From Porites lobata (taxonomy: Eukaryota; Cnidaria; Anthozoa; Scleractinia; Poritidae), in contig CALNXK010000033.1 in the NCBI GenBank assembly GCA_942486035.1, positions 607,501-671,500 on the forward strand: a stretch of DNA of 64,000 nt. Direction: 5' to 3'. The notes under the pieces were generated by a model. That model worked only from the letters and a program-made list of their open reading frames with translations, did no database searches and had not been told where the DNA came from. Of this stretch, positions 1-9,719 are shown piece by piece; the stretch's first letter is position 1, and the number at the start of each line of letters is the position of its first letter. The position numbers and the translations under genes are program-made.

Positions 1-299
1 AACATAACATCGCGTTGAATTGGCCTCTCCAAATATATCAGATGTGGGCGAATTCTCTTAGAGTTGAATTCTTAAGGACAGCATCCAAGTTCGAAAATAG
101 AGAACAAAAATCGTAAACTGTGTTCACGTCCTTTACAAAACGTCGTTTTAGGAAGTTCCTCGTCGTCGTAGTACGATGGACGTCGAAGAAATAAACCAAA
201 CAGTTGGTTTGCTCATCCAAAACGAATTAATTGCTTTTGACGTTCTCGACGTCGCCGTGGTTGGTTAGCTCTTATAATCCCAGACTGAATGATGAAGTT
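1..299. other. Intergenic sequence, nothing recognised
   Basis: AT-rich sequence with no convincing coding potential, running up to the first satellite unit at about 300. A 60-codon open stretch on the minus strand has no recognisable domain and is of the length expected by chance. Confidence 0.5.
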
Positions 300-425
300 T
301 TGAAAGGCGGTTCTAACTTTTGACTATGGACAAAATCCTATGGTATGACCATTCAAATGAAACCTACTGAGTAGTACTTTCCTGTGGTACTGTTTATTAT
401 ACTGTACAAGGTGGTTCTAACTTTT

Positions 426-486
426 TTTTTTTTTTTTTTTTTAAATATGTTTATTGATAATCACATTAAATAATTACATTTACAAA

Positions 487-519
<33 letters not shown>

Positions 520-1554
520 AGTCAAATTATTAAAGGAGGTGTTACAGGGCTAAAAGAAATTGTAAAAAAAGTACAACAGGGCAACGAAATAATACGGAGG
601 TAATACAGTTAACTTAAATAAGGCGTCAGTATCCACTTTCTTTTAAAGAATTCTTTGTTGATTTTTTCTTCTGTTTCATGATTTTTGGCTTTAAATCTGG
701 GTTTCATATTTTTTAGCGATGATCTTGGCTTTCAAATCCAAAAAAAACAAGAAAAGTTTGACTTAAACACAAAGTAAGCGGCTAGGATTTGTTTGCTCCT
801 GAGAACCCTGAAATGTTTGGAAGGATTTGTTTGCTCCTGCAGTCCCACAAATAGAGTTTTCCAATAATTATAAAATAGTTCAGCAATTGAAGTAAAGGGC
901 AAGCATTTTCCGTCAAAATTCCAAAGAGTACATTTTCCAAGCAGAGACGAATTCGTTGATTCGAAATAAGGCACCAATATAGTTCAAATTCAATCCAAAA
1001 CTGTTTAGAGCGTGAGCAGCGATAGAACAAATGCGTTAATGATTCAGGTTGATTGTCACAGAAAGTACATAAATCATTTGTCCTATAACCTATTTTATAC
1101 AACTTTGTATTTGTGTAAAGAATTGAGTTAATTACTTTGTACTGGAAGGCTTTAACATACGATTCGACAGCGATAGAGTGTGGCAGCTTAAATATTTGCT
1201 TCAGATTGTCGCTGTTAAAATTAAAGTTACTCTGTAATTTTTGAATAATATTGGGCGGTTTAGCTTTTTCTCTGATGAGTAGGTTGTAGTAATCCTTTGA
1301 TTTCCCTTTCGTAACATCAAATTTATTGTCACCCACCACAAATGTTGGTGGGTTTATGGAAGGATACCTGTCATAACTTCTTAACGATAATGGAATGGAC
1401 CTGCGTAAGCCAGCTCATTCTAAAATATTTGTTTTGCATATTTTTTTAGACAGTTGATTATAAGAATCAGTACTGTTCAGACTAAATAAAAGATCCTGAA
1501 TGCAAATGACACTCGCATTAACATAATGTTTATAATAAACCGGCTTGTTTTCCA
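426..1554 (-). mobile_element. 5'-truncated LINE (non-LTR retrotransposon) 3' end
   Basis: A minus-strand insertion inside the satellite array. The 3' end is on the left, marked by a poly(T) run (422-441) read as poly(A) on the coding strand, with a second A/T homopolymer near 497-519. Coding sequence runs from the truncated 5' edge at about 1554 to a stop at 782. It includes a CxxC...H...C zinc-knuckle-like segment (CTFCDNQPESLTHLFYRC) typical of the region after the reverse transcriptase in LINE ORF2 proteins. The reverse transcriptase core and endonuclease are absent. The frame is open apart from one TGA at 1415-1417, so the copy is dead. Clade is not certain; L1/Tx1-like is my best guess. 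The element is bordered by a 95-bp perfect direct repeat of satellite sequence. Confidence 0.85.
782..1554 (-). pseudogene. LINE ORF2 C-terminal fragment with an in-frame stop
   Basis: Reading from 1554 down to 782 gives about 257 codons. They start inside the protein (5' truncation) and are broken by one TGA at 1415-1417 where the family probably has tryptophan. Below the break the 185 codons from 1339 are uninterrupted. They contain the basic/aromatic linker (YVKAFQYKVINSILYTNTKL), then the Cys-Cys-His-Cys knuckle, then FWIEFE, an arrangement common in cnidarian LINE proteins. There is no catalytic FADD box. Near the 3' end an 18-bp word is duplicated at 785-802 and 822-839. Confidence 0.8.
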
Positions 1555-2119
1555 CAAAATCCTATGGTATGACCATTCAAATGAAACCTACTGAGTAGTA
1601 CTTTCCTGTGGTACTGTTTATTATACTGTACAAGGTGGTTCTAACTTTTGACTATGGACAAAATCCTATGGTGTGACCATTCAAATGAAAGTTACTGAGC
1701 AGTACTTTCCTGTGGTACTGTTTATTATGCTGTACAAGGTGGTTCTAACTTCTGAGTCTGTGGATGAAATCCTATGGTGTGACCATTTAAATGAAAGCTA
1801 CTGAGCAGTACTTTCCTGTGGTGCTGTTTATTGTGCTGTATAAGGTGGTTCTAACTTTTGAGTCTGTGGACGAATTCCTGTAGGGTGAGCTTTCAAATGA
1901 AAGCTACTGAGCAGTACTTTCCTGTGGTACTGTTTATTATGCTGTACAAGGTGGTTCTAACTTTTGAGTCTGTGAACAAAATCCTTTGGTGTGATCATTC
2001 AAATGAAACCTCTTTGGCTGTACTTTCACTTGGTTCTTTAATGCTTTTTCAGCATTTTACAAAATGACATTTGGAAATTTTGTAATTTAATTTTGAAATT
2101 CGCCACTTTTGAGCTTGAA

Positions 2120-2415
2120 TAGCTTGAGAAAACAGCCGACATTTCGCGACGACACCACTGGTTTCCCCGCGAAATGACGTCTGAGAAACCAGCGCAGAAA
2201 TTCCATACTGATGACGCGTGACTAGCCAGATCTGGGTAGTGTTTCTGATTGGTTGAAGCAAATCCCACGAGGCACGACCAATCAGACGCACTACCCAGAT
2301 CTGGGTAGCGACGCGTCATCAGTATGGAATTTCTACGCTCGTTTCTCCGCCATCATTTCGCGGGGAAACCGGTGCAGTTGGTGTCGCGGAAGTGTCAGCT
2401 ACTTTTTCACGCTAG
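2120..2415. mobile_element. Foldback / palindromic MITE
   Basis: The two halves are long imperfect inverted repeats. The left arm from about 2133 (CGCGACGACACCACTGG, then AAATTCCATACTGATGACGC, then AGATCTGGGTAGTG) returns in reverse complement in the right arm up to about 2400. The central spacer at about 2245-2278 is short. There is no coding capacity, so this is a non-autonomous DNA-transposon-type element. The outer edges are uncertain by about 15 bp because weaker similarity continues outwards. It lies about 50 bp beyond the stop codon of the GPCR, in its presumed 3' UTR. Confidence 0.8.
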
Positions 2416-2465
2416 GGATTGAGAAGTTTTGGACATTACTGTTTTACTTATGTGTTGGGTTGTAT

Positions 2466-3539
2466 TTACATCATCGTTTGACTATCACGGTATTCAGTAG
2501 ACTGCACCATGTGGAGGTGTGGTTTTCGAAGAGGTGGATGCTGGACTTCGTCAGCACGGCAACACTTGCAACAAGAACACAATCCAAACCAGTCCTTCTT
2601 GAAGTTGGGTATATAATAGGCAAAAATCAAGGGATTGAATATCGAATTCAAGAACTTCGTCATCTCCGAGGCAATCGTCAGTATCAGCACAACATCCGAG
2701 GGAGCATCATCCATGACGTCATACGAGCGTAACATGGTGATTACGACGTTGGGTCCCCAGCACAGGACCACACCCAGACACAGGACCCCTAACATGCGTG
2801 TCAACTTTCGCTTGGCGCCGGCGGTCTCATTACTGATGGTACCGTTGCTTTTATCTCTGTGTAGGTAGGCATAGGTGATGAAAAACAGGGTTACTATGAC
2901 AGCTAGGGGTGCTAGCAATGCCATGACAAAAAAGAGGGTCGAAGAGAGCTGTCCGCCCCAATTTCTTAGATAATCGCACAACTTGGGAACGCTGCAGTTT
3001 CTCAGTTCTTGAGTCACGTTTGAGCTCATTTCGGGGATTTCGGTGTAGAGGATACTCTCTGCGCTGTACGTGACAGGTCCAGAGCAGATAGCTGCGTATA
3101 GCCATACACCGAGCAAGACCAAGAATGGCGTGCGGCGTGACATAATGCCTTTTAAGGGAGAAGCCGCGTCACGGTACACGTCGACGGAGATGACAACAAG
3201 CGTGACAAAAAAAGCCGCACCACAAATGGCAGAGAAGAAATGAAAGAGCTTGCAAGGAATGCCAGCCTCTTCTCTGGTATACACTGTACTCAGGTATATC
3301 AATGGCCCCACTGTAGTCAAGCGAAAAATCAAATCCACCACGGACAAGTGAAACACGAAAAAGTTCGACAAGTTCTTTAACACGCACTTGTTGCGTATCA
3401 TGATTCCACAGACTGTTGCATTAATGACGACTCCCAGGAAAATAAGAAAAAAGACCACTCCCTCGGAAATTCTCGCGATTTCTTTGGCTGTGCTGCACGT
3501 CATTTGCAGGGCGTCTCCATTGCTTGGTGAAGTTGTCAT
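2466..3539 (-). CDS. Class A (rhodopsin-like) GPCR, 357 aa, DRY motif changed to DVY
   Basis: A seven-transmembrane receptor for an unknown ligand, expected at the plasma membrane. Class A landmarks in order: N40 in TM1 (VVINATV), D69 in TM2 (LSVVDL), C96 at the start of TM3, CWGP at 260-263 in TM6, and NPLIF at 302-306 in TM7 (NPxxY with Phe). The tail holds a cysteine cluster, CSCCKCC (321-327), a likely palmitoylation site. The second extracellular loop has C182 and C188 as disulphide partners for C96, and sequons at N174 and N181. The motif at the end of TM3 reads D120-V121-Y122, so the usual arginine 3.50 is valine. All coding sequence is in one exon, starting at the first ATG. A splice-acceptor-like TTTTTTTTTCAACAG on the coding strand ends at 3609, suggesting a 5'-UTR intron. 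Subfamily is not assignable by eye; many cnidarian class A receptors are lineage-specific. Confidence 0.9.
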   Translation of the reverse strand: MTTSPSNGDALQMTCSTAKEIARISEGVVFFLIFLGVVINATVCGIMIRNKCVLKNLSNFFVFHLSVVDLIFRLTTVGPLIYLSTVYTREEAGIPCKLFHFFSAICGAAFFVTLVVISVDVYRDAASPLKGIMSRRTPFLVLLGVWLYAAICSGPVTYSAESILYTEIPEMSSNVTQELRNCSVPKLCDYLRNWGGQLSSTLFFVMALLAPLAVIVTLFFITYAYLHRDKSNGTISNETAGAKRKLTRMLGVLCLGVVLCWGPNVVITMLRSYDVMDDAPSDVVLILTIASEMTKFLNSIFNPLIFAYYIPNFKKDWFGLCSCCKCCRADEVQHPPLRKPHLHMVQSTEYRDSQTMM

Positions 3540-3605
3540 TTTTCAAAAGGCAGTTGGAATTAATGAAGACAGTCGTCAAGGGTATTTTCTAAACACCAGT
3601 ATTTC

Positions 3606-3625
3606 GTCCTGTTGAAAAAAAAATC
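3606..3625 (-). promoter_or_regulatory. Probable splice acceptor in the GPCR 5' UTR
   Basis: On the minus strand a run of T residues is followed by CAACAG and then GACGAAAT. The AG corresponds to plus positions 3609-3610. This places about 69 nt of 5' UTR in the coding exon and puts the promoter and first exon further upstream, at higher coordinates, unlocated here. Confidence 0.5.
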
Positions 3626-3822
3626 AGTATTTCAGTTCTCAGCTCAACCGTATCTTCCGTCTGAAACCGAAAAAAAGTACGAAAAAAAAGTTGAAACAGG
3701 ATTGTTATTAATAAATATTGACACAAGAAACCGTTGAATTTTAGTCAGCCCAGCTCAATAACACGGCTAAAACTAAAACAGGTCAGTAAAATGTTTCGTC
3801 AGCATCGTCATGAACGCTTGGC

Positions 3823-4200
3823 AGCTATTTAGATACTACCTATTTTACTAAGAATTCTTTAAAAATTAAAAAAACATTCCACAGAAAGTCATCTCCGACC
3901 ACTCCTTAACCCACCCATGACGAGGTTGCCGTAGGGGGCTGGGGGCAGGGCACTTGCCAGCTATATAGATACTAGTTATTTTACTAAGAATTCTTTAAAA
4001 ATTAAAAAAACATTCCACAGAAAGTCATCTCTGACCGCTCCTTAACCCACCCATGACGAGGTTGCTGTAGGGGGTGGGGGCAGGACACTTGCCAGCTATA
4101 TAGATACTATTATTTCCCTAAGAATTCTTTAAAAAATAATACAAAGGGAGGGCCTTGAACAACCCCTAAATCCACCCATGAAAAGTTTGTTGTAAACTTT
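3823..4200 (+). repeat. Tandem repeat, ~135-bp unit, nearly 3 copies
   Basis: The word AGCTAT(A/T)TAGATACTA begins units at about 3823, 3959 and 4094, a period of 135-136 bp. Each unit continues with TAAGAATTCTTTAAAAA, then CATTCCACAGAAAGTCATCT, then AACCCACCCATGACGAGGTT and a G-rich end. The third unit is degenerate and fades by about 4200. A C15 run follows at 4285-4299. Confidence 0.85.
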
Positions 4201-4628
4201 GCCTGTAGCAATTTTGCCCATTTTTTTCACCCTGACAAGCACTAGCTGCCCCTGGCTCTGGCTTCAAGGACCCTGCTCCACCAACCCCCCCCCCCCCCCT
4301 TGCTCCCCAAATGAAATGCTAACTATAGCTTGTGTGTGACTGGGAAACCTGAACACACTGTTCCATCACAGGCCACCCACTTGCTAACTGACAACTATTA
4401 TGGATACTTTTGTTATTTATCAAATCACTACCAAAACAGACATGTAATTCTTTTTAAAGGAAAGCAATTAGCTATGATTTAAGTTGTGAGAAAAGAGACC
4501 AGGAACTTCTTTTAGATTAATCACAGCAACCGATATAAAACAAAAGCACCAGTTAGAGTCACGCAACACTGCTTTGTCACATAATGATTCACCAGAAGTG
4601 TCAAGAAAAATTAAGCTTCACCCTTTAA
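4200..4628. other. Intergenic spacer with a C15 homopolymer
   Basis: No gene seen. It contains the C15 tract at 4285-4299 and otherwise AT-rich unique-looking sequence between the ~135-bp tandem repeat and the next transposon-like element. Confidence 0.5.
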
Positions 4629-5212
4629 TTCTCGGTTTTCACATGACGTCACCAAAATTCAAACTAAGAAACTATCAATTCTTCTGAGTTTCTGAGTTTC
4701 ATGAGGTATTACAGCACCTAAACACCTTTATTTAAACAAAGTTTTGGTTCGAAAGGGTTCTTCCCTTTGCGATAAAGGACGTTTGAATTTCTAGGCTTTT
4801 GCGTGAGGTAGCATTTAGCTGGTGGCCGGGAAGGCTCTTATGTGGGTTAAAAACATTACCAATTTTGGGAGATTTTGCTTTCTAAACATTCCTTGTCTCA
4901 GAATAAATATCACTTTAATCCTTTAAGAGTATTCATGCATTAGTAGGAAAACTCAAAAACAGATGTTTTTGTTGGTTTCGGGCGGCCATATTTGTGCCCC
5001 ACAAAGGGACACAAACATGGCATCTCCATACGAAGCTTTATAAATTTGGGTAAAACTTTTTTCCCTATATCTCGCATATGAAATATCGCACAGACCTGAT
5101 TCTAGGCGAGGCCTTTTGCATATTTATCTTCATTTATTTCCTATATTCTGGACTTTCTGAATTGAATGGTTTGCAATTTTATTTTTGATTGCGTGACAGT
5201 GAAAACCGAGAT
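4629..5212. mobile_element. Non-autonomous DNA transposon, ~580 bp, with TIRs
   Basis: The left end begins CTCGGTTTTCACATGACGTC at 4631. The right end at 5191-5210 reads GCGTGACAGTGAAAACCGAG, which in reverse complement starts CTCGGTTTTCACTGTCACGC. The shared terminus is CTCGGTTTTCAC followed by a TGAC/GTCA-rich stretch. The interior is AT-rich and non-coding. Superfamily cannot be set from the termini alone. Confidence 0.65.
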
Positions 5213-5270
5213 TCGCAGCCGTTTTTGTTTCGTCACGGAGCGTTGCGTGACGAGACAAAAGCGGCTGCGA
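5213..5270. repeat. Short near-perfect hairpin directly after the TIR element
   Basis: The arms 5213-5237 and 5246-5270 are reverse complements with about two mismatches in 25 (TCGCAGCCG...CGTCACG against CGTGACG...CGGCTGCGA), around an 8-nt loop. GC content is much higher than the surroundings. It may be a separate foldback insertion or an extension of the terminal repeat of the adjacent element. Confidence 0.75.
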
Positions 5271-6537
5271 GGGAGCTGGAGACTACGCTTTTTTAAAAAT
5301 CAAGGCATGACAGGCCACAGTTCGACAGATACTTGTGATTGGCAAAAGCAGTCTTAAAAGTTGGCCAAACTTTTGGTTTTGCTGTTTTCTTATTGAAAGT
5401 AAATCTGTTCGGTAGCATTTTGGCATGGCTTTTGTCTCTTGACTATGTTTGGCTTTTGGTATCATTTCCGTGGGAGGGATGAGATCGAGTTACCTGCAAG
5501 AGTAGACGTGACGTTTTTCCGGAATTCAAGATCTGTTTCAGCAGGAGTTGGTGAACACGATTATCCAGTTAGAAACATTGCAAATGCACAATCTGAAAAT
5601 ATTCAATCCCAAAATCTACAGATAAAATACTAATCCAACAACAACAAAAAACGGTAAAGAAAAACAGCAACAACAAAATAAACGATTCCTTACTTGTCAC
5701 GCCAACATATTTGGAAATAAATGTCACGATATATGCGGAGCCGAATTTCATTTTGTAGTCGTAATTTTCTTGTTCGAAAAAAGATGCCCTAAAGCCTGTT
5801 TACGAAGGAAAGGTTTGAGGCAAGATTTAAACTTATAAAGGCAAAATAGAAGCGTTTCAAAGCCGTGCTAGGCGGCACGATCTCTGCAGTGACGAATTAT
5901 ATTTTAAAAAAATGCGCAAAATACCGCAGGATGTATTGTAAGTTCTAGCGACCAATTATTGAATTACTGTTGGTGTAGAGTCCATTGCCCTCCTGAGAAA
6001 AGTTTACTGACGACCGCGGAATGAAATTCTCATCAGAGTTCGGACCAAGGGATTTTGCAATCACTCATAATACACGGTTCAAGACGATATATGAACTGGT
6101 CTCCCTTTGGCTTATGAAATTTACATACCTTTCTTGATACAGTCGTTGTCGGTGAGGTCGCTCAGTGTTTTTTCATTCTTTGTTTCTGTAAACCTCGCAA
6201 CGCACTACATGTTACACTACAGCCATCAGACGGAACCATACTCGAGTCATTTGCTCATTACATGTAAAATTTGATACGCACGAGTGACACAGCTCCCAGA
6301 AATAACTCCACATGCACGTCACGTCCCGTAACGCAAGCGAAATAACGTCTGTCACTGTAACGCAACGAATTGGAGATTGAAAAGACTCTGAACAAGGGTC
6401 AAGCTATTTTTAATAGAAAGAAAAGTACACTTTCCTGCTAATTTTTGTTGCTGTTGCTTGTTTTCGCTAGGCCAGCTTACTCGACTAATTCAACTAATTA
6501 GGACGTGCAAAACATTACAAAACGTTACAGTTCTCAT
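5271..6537. other. Intergenic sequence, no gene recognised
   Basis: No ORF with a recognisable domain and no clear repeat structure by eye; moderate-length AT-rich unique-looking sequence. Confidence 0.45.
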
Positions 6538-6830
6538 TCATTCATTCATTGATATTAATTTGGTTCTTAATTCAAAGCATTGCGAGATAAATGAAACTAG
6601 TTGACAGTTATAATCAGAAGAATTCATAAGAAGAGATATTAAAGTATCGTGTGAAAGTGATTTGAAGTCAGGTATTTTAGTTTCTAGTTTGGAGAAAAAT
6701 ATGTCTCTGATCTGCGAATAAGCCTTATAATCTAGCAAGAAATGATTTTCATCTTCGATTTTGTTTCTTGTACAAAAGTGACATATCCTTTCATTGCGAG
6801 GAATGTTTTCGTATCTACCAGAAAGTCGGT
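6530..6830 (-). pseudogene. LINE 3'-terminal fragment with (TGAA)n tail
   Basis: A minus-strand open frame ends at 6538. It carries GRYENIPRNERICHFC followed by an acidic linker and HFLLDYKAY, the cysteine-containing C-terminal segment common in cnidarian LINE ORF2 proteins. The element ends in a short tandem TGAA repeat (6537-6549 on the coding strand), the kind of simple-repeat tail seen in L2/CR1/RTE-type elements rather than a poly(A). Similarity stops at about 6830. The open frame continues upstream into Gly/Pro/Ser-rich sequence that does not look like LINE protein, so this is a 5'-truncated piece joined to unrelated sequence. It is a different family from the LINE at 426-1554. Confidence 0.7.
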
Positions 6831-7212
6831 GAAAGGAGAGAGGGGGGCTCGGGATACCCCATTTACCAAGAGAGGGACCCGACCTCCCACCCGGAATCCT
6901 TTGCACATACAGGCCATGCTCTTTGCTTGTTTGTTTGAAGCCCTAGGGATTTTTGAAATCCAGAGTACACCTTCTCCCCGGGCATTCGAATCATACAAGC
7001 TCCGCTGGTCTCTCTCCCTTCCGGCGTTTGCTTATGGGGAGAATATAACAAAACCTCTCCCTTTTTTTTACTTTAGCATTTTTTAATTTGTATGTTATTC
7101 GGATCAACAAAATGGAGGCGCAATTTTTTTTTTCACTTTAATATTTCTTAATCTTTCATTTTATTGAGACCAAAATATTATCGCTCCTCTACTCTCATCA
7201 TATATTTAAATA
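6831..7212. other. Intergenic sequence beside the LINE fragment
   Basis: A GC-richer block (about 6830-7040) with open frames on both strands but no recognisable domain, followed by T-rich sequence. It is probably transposon-derived, but I could not identify a family. Confidence 0.35.
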
Positions 7213-7495
7213 GACCTTTGTCCTAAAATTTTCGATTCAAAAATGTGATGAAAGAAGGTATCTGAAAAATTATCTCCTTCGTTTTAAATTGCATCTAAAA
7301 TTTTCGGGAAAATAATTCTGAATTCCTCGTAATTTCGAAAAGCGGCAAGTTCCTTTTGGCTCAGGAGACTGAAATGCAAATTTTATAGCGCCACTTAGAA
7401 TGATTTCTATAGAGCTAAAAGTACTTTATGAATAGCTACAGAAGTGTTTTCAATTGAAAGTATTTGAGGAAACAGTCGTTGGGTGGCCCTGTCTC
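7213..7495 (+). repeat. Copy 1 of a ~280-bp dispersed repeat family
   Basis: It starts with CCTAAAATTTTCGATTCAAA and includes AAATGTGATGAA, CTAAAATTTTCGGGAAA, GTAATTTCGAAAAG, then CACTTAGAATGATTTCTA, and ends with CGTTGGGTGGCCCTG. The same blocks occur in the same order at 51490-51735 (plus strand) and in reverse complement at 8735-9015. Part of the block order also recurs at 7600-7690. Non-coding, with strong divergence between copies. Confidence 0.75.
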
Positions 7496-7599
7496 GTTGC
7501 CTTCTCCGCTTAGCATTACACGATATATTTTATATTTAGTATGAAAACTATAAATCATTAGCTTCGCTTTAAGCCCTCCTGACTAAATTTATGTAAGCG

Positions 7600-7690
7600 C
7601 TGTTTAGAATGCATTTTCGATCAAAAGTACTCTGGACAGCCTTAAATGTGTTTTCAATGCCTTTAGGGGAAATCATCGATCCCCCTGAGG
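7600..7690 (+). repeat. Partial copy of the ~280-bp repeat family
   Basis: The stretch from TGCATTTTCGATCAAAAGT through CTCTGGACAGCC to TTTCAATGCCTTTAGG matches the distal part of the minus-strand copy at 8735-9015 (GTACTCCGGAAAGCC...TTTCAATGCATTTAGG). Only the distal third is present. Confidence 0.55.
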
Positions 7691-8734
7691 AGGGAGATAT
7701 CGCGCACATCCGATATCTTCAGCTGGCTGCCCTGGGCCTCGTCCTCCTTCACCAGTTTGGACAACATATTATGGAGGACGTTGTTAATCTAAGCAAATAA
7801 GTCTGGTAAAAAAAGCAGCTGAGACAGCGAACGTTAGCAGAATTCGAACTTGAAAACCAGGGGCTTTTTCGCCTTTTGTTTTCTGGTCAAAACTAACGCA
7901 GCTACCGCCCGAACGCGGTCGCTAAGCTTGAATATTCCCCGTATTAAACCTGGTCGTTTGCGGTCATCACAAAGGGGTTGTTGATGAGCGGATGACCAAG
8001 CCCCACGTTACCCCCCCGATGGTTATTTGGAGCATTCGTCGATTATTCTTTTATAGTACGGCTGTTTGTTTTGTAGCCTCATCTATTGAACAAATAAAAA
8101 AAATAGCGCACGTTAATTTTGGTTTCCATGAGATCAATATGTGATGTCGTTTAAAAAAAGTCTAGCGACCTCCTCGCCTGTGTTGCGACCTCAAAGATCA
8201 AAGTAGCGAACTTATAATGATTCTGAGGAATAAAGTCTTACGATAGAAAGAAAATCTATTTTTGCCGTCGTACGTTGTTGCAACGTTTGATTGCCACTAA
8301 CGTGGCCAGCATCTATATGCAGATTTATTGGAACAAAGAAAGCCTTTCTTTACATATTAACATTAATTAAAACTTCCAGAGCATTTTTCTGGTTGGTCAT
8401 TTCGTTTTAATCTGTTATTTTCTTAACTTGAGGGTTGTCAACTTGAATCTGAAGTCGGCCGTTTTCCCGTGAAAGTGATTAATTAGTTCTAAAGCTGTCG
8501 AGGGAAGCATTAGTGGAAGTGTTGTTTCAATTGCTAAGGTCTCTGATACTGTACCTGACTCTTTTGACACACTGAATATTTCCAGAAAATGCTTTTAAAA
8601 TGTTTATAACCTCTCTAGTTGATAACTCGTACACTTCAATGTCAGAAACTACCTGTTCAGGCCCCGGTTGTTGAATCGTTGGATATAAAACAGTAAAATA
8701 GTCACTGTTAAGCAGATAAGTCTTTGCAAGAAGA
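7691..8734. other. Intergenic sequence with a solo MITE end
   Basis: No gene recognised. At about 8658-8690 lies GGCCCCGGTTGTTGAATCGT followed by TGGATA, one end of the palindromic element whose full copy is at 16124-16255; no matching second end is nearby. The remainder is unassigned. Confidence 0.45.
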
Positions 8735-9015
8735 AACTCATCAGGAGCACCCAACGACGGTGTCCTCCTAAATGCATTGAAAAGTCTTTTTAGGCTTTCC
8801 GGAGTACTCTTAGATCTCTAGAAATGCAGTCTAAGCGGCGTTATGCATAAAATTGGTGTCTGTTCGGTCATCCCAGGGGAACTTGAGGCTTTTCGAAATC
8901 ACAAGGGCTCCAATGTTATTTTTCCGAAAATCTTAGATACAATTGAACGTTTTCGAAAGTGAGAATTTTTCATATTCCCCCTTCACCACATTTTTGAAAC
9001 CGAAAATTTGAGGTT
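8735..9015 (-). repeat. Copy 3 of the ~280-bp dispersed repeat family (inverted)
   Basis: In reverse complement it reads CCTCAAATTTTCGGTTTCAA, then AAATGTGGTGAAGG, then CTAAGATTTTCGGAAAA, then GATTTCGAAAAGCCTCAAGT and GGGATGACCGAAC, then GCTTAGACTGCATTTCTA and finally CGTTGGGTGC. This is the block order of the copies at 7213 and 51490. Confidence 0.75.
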
Positions 9016-9552
9016 TACTTTTTCTATTAGAAAAATTAAACTTAGGGCATTGTTCGAACATGGGGTTAGTGAAATTTGAACTCAGATATGATTAAAAAGC
9101 AAATTCAAATTCATTAAATCTGATTGGATACTCTAAAAAGAATAGAAAATTATCCGTGCTTTTGATAAAAGATAAGGAATTGTTTAACCCCAGACAAGCT
9201 ACAAAAAATTGAAGGGAATTGTTTAGATTAGCCTGCAATGCTCATCTAGAAATTTTTAGCCGTCCTTAAATAATAGAAAGTTGTAAGCAATTTTTCCCTC
9301 TCCGAACAGATGTTTATACAGCACAGTCGCTTTTTGCCCCTGACTATTTGCGTTACCCAAGGGGGTTTTAGGTGGACCGAGGGGGCCGCAGCTACCCCTT
9401 TTTCTTTGAAATTTTGTATTATTTTTATAGAATTCTCAGAAAATAAAAAGTATCTATATGGCTGGCAAATGGGCAAGTGTCCCGGCCACCCTTTCTGAAT
9501 TTTCTGGATCCGCCTCTGCTATCCACTGGGAAGAGAGTTCACGGCCTAGTCA
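9016..9552. other. Intergenic sequence with a partial MITE end
   Basis: No gene recognised. Near 9495-9520 the sequence TTTTCTGGATCCGCCTCTGC resembles the right terminus of the element at 9553-9719, so a second, degraded copy probably abuts it. Confidence 0.4.
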
Positions 9553-9719
9553 TGGGCGGATCTAGGGGGAGGGTGCAGGGGTGCACCCCCCCCCGATGAC
9601 CTGCGGTTTTCTAATACAACTGGTATTCTGCAAAAAAAAACTATGTGGTTTATTGGTGTTGAAGTAGAGCAAGAGACGAGTGCACCTCCTCCTAAAAAAT
9701 ATCCTGGATCCGCCCCTGC
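9553..9719. mobile_element. Short MITE, ~165 bp, TIR GGGCGGATC(T/C)AGG
   Basis: The left end is GGGCGGATCTAGGGGGAGGG and the right end in reverse complement is AGGGGCGGATCCAGGATA. The termini match over about 13-15 bp with a G-rich or A-rich inner part. The interior is non-coding and holds a C-rich run. Confidence 0.65.

Larger units (their letters stand above)
300..2045 (+). repeat. Satellite array of ~105-bp units (split by a LINE)
   Basis: The anchor word GGTGGTTCTAAC (GGCGGTTCTAAC in the first unit) recurs at about 307, 410, 1634, 1738, 1844 and 1950. The spacing is 103-106 bp, apart from the 1.1-kb gap caused by the LINE at 426-1554. Every unit also carries GTGACCATTCAAATGAAA and GTACTTTCCTGTGGTACTG, with scattered substitutions. 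The last unit decays at about 2045. Degenerate copies of the same family lie elsewhere in the window: minus strand near 21.2 and 22.8-23.1 kb; plus strand near 30.7, 36.8, 41.8, 50.2, 50.5 and 58.3 kb. The array is non-coding. Confidence 0.92.

Noticed and set aside
300..2045. CRISPR-like array because of regular repeats
   Set aside because: Units are contiguous ~105-bp satellite copies without unique spacers, in a eukaryotic context.
2253..2732. 159-codon plus-strand open frame
   Set aside because: It overlaps the MITE and lies antisense to the 3' end of the GPCR, with no domain; it is a shadow frame.
6742..7086. 114-codon plus-strand open frame
   Set aside because: It is antisense to the LINE fragment for part of its length and shows no domain.
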